Assembly (NCBI GenBank): GCA_017549385.1
Contig: JAFYUX010000092.1
Coordinates: forward strand, 1 to 5,973
Length of the DNA stretch: 5,973 nt
Source of the DNA: Bacillota bacterium
GTDB taxonomy: Bacteria > Bacillota > Clostridia > Peptostreptococcales > Anaerovoracaceae
Reading direction: 5' to 3'
A program made the position numbers and the translations under genes. Positions 5,942-5,973 of this stretch are shown here, piece by piece. Position 1 is the stretch's first letter. The number at the start of each line of letters is the position of its first letter. Below the pieces are notes generated by a model. The model worked only from the letters and a program-made list of their open reading frames with translations. It was not told the DNA's origin and did no database searches.

Positions 5942-5973
5942 AAACCATTTACGTTATCTTTGTCGGTACTCCC

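Noticed and set aside
1..5973. CRISPR array, tRNA, rRNA, insertion sequence or attachment site
   Set aside because: No regularly spaced repeats, cloverleaf sequences, transposase motifs or long terminal inverted repeats were seen on either strand.

Overview
The window looks like chromosomal DNA of an anaerobic low-to-moderate GC Firmicute, probably a Clostridia-type bacterium. This is inferred from strong AGGAGG-type ribosome binding sites, GTG and TTG starts behind them, AT-rich intergenic DNA, a sigma-A-like promoter, and a radical SAM gene beside a molybdenum hydroxylase operon. The species cannot be named from the sequence alone.

All supported genes lie on the minus strand, so transcription runs from right to left. 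From the right edge they are: (1) a short acyl-CoA dehydrogenase-fold protein (4922-5926, GTG start); (2) a 147-base gap; (3) the FAD subunit of a molybdenum hydroxylase (3902-4774, TTG start); (4) its 2x[2Fe-2S] subunit (3401-3883); (5) its large molybdopterin subunit (1042-3399), which starts one base after the preceding stop; (6) a strong Rho-independent terminator (977-1010); (7) a separate promoter (856-883) driving a radical SAM gene (1-789) that runs off the left edge.

The three hydroxylase genes are in the medium-small-large order also seen in CO dehydrogenase operons. Together they encode a complete xanthine oxidase-family enzyme: substrate is oxidised at the Mo centre and electrons pass through two [2Fe-2S] clusters to FAD. 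All eight iron-sulfur cysteines, the FAD loops and the Mo-site glutamate are present. However, the positions that bind xanthine in xanthine dehydrogenases are changed, in a pattern closer to aldehyde oxidases. The substrate is therefore unknown and 'xanthine dehydrogenase' would be a loose label.

The most unusual item is the acyl-CoA dehydrogenase-like protein. It keeps the C-terminal helical-domain signatures but is about 45 residues short. By eye it has lost the TEP motif, the FAD-contacting W-I-T segment (read here as A-A-A) and the catalytic glutamate of the YEGT motif (read here as YTEK). It may be a pseudoenzyme or a repurposed acyl-CoA dehydrogenase fold working with the hydroxylase. 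This is an inference from motif reading and linkage only.
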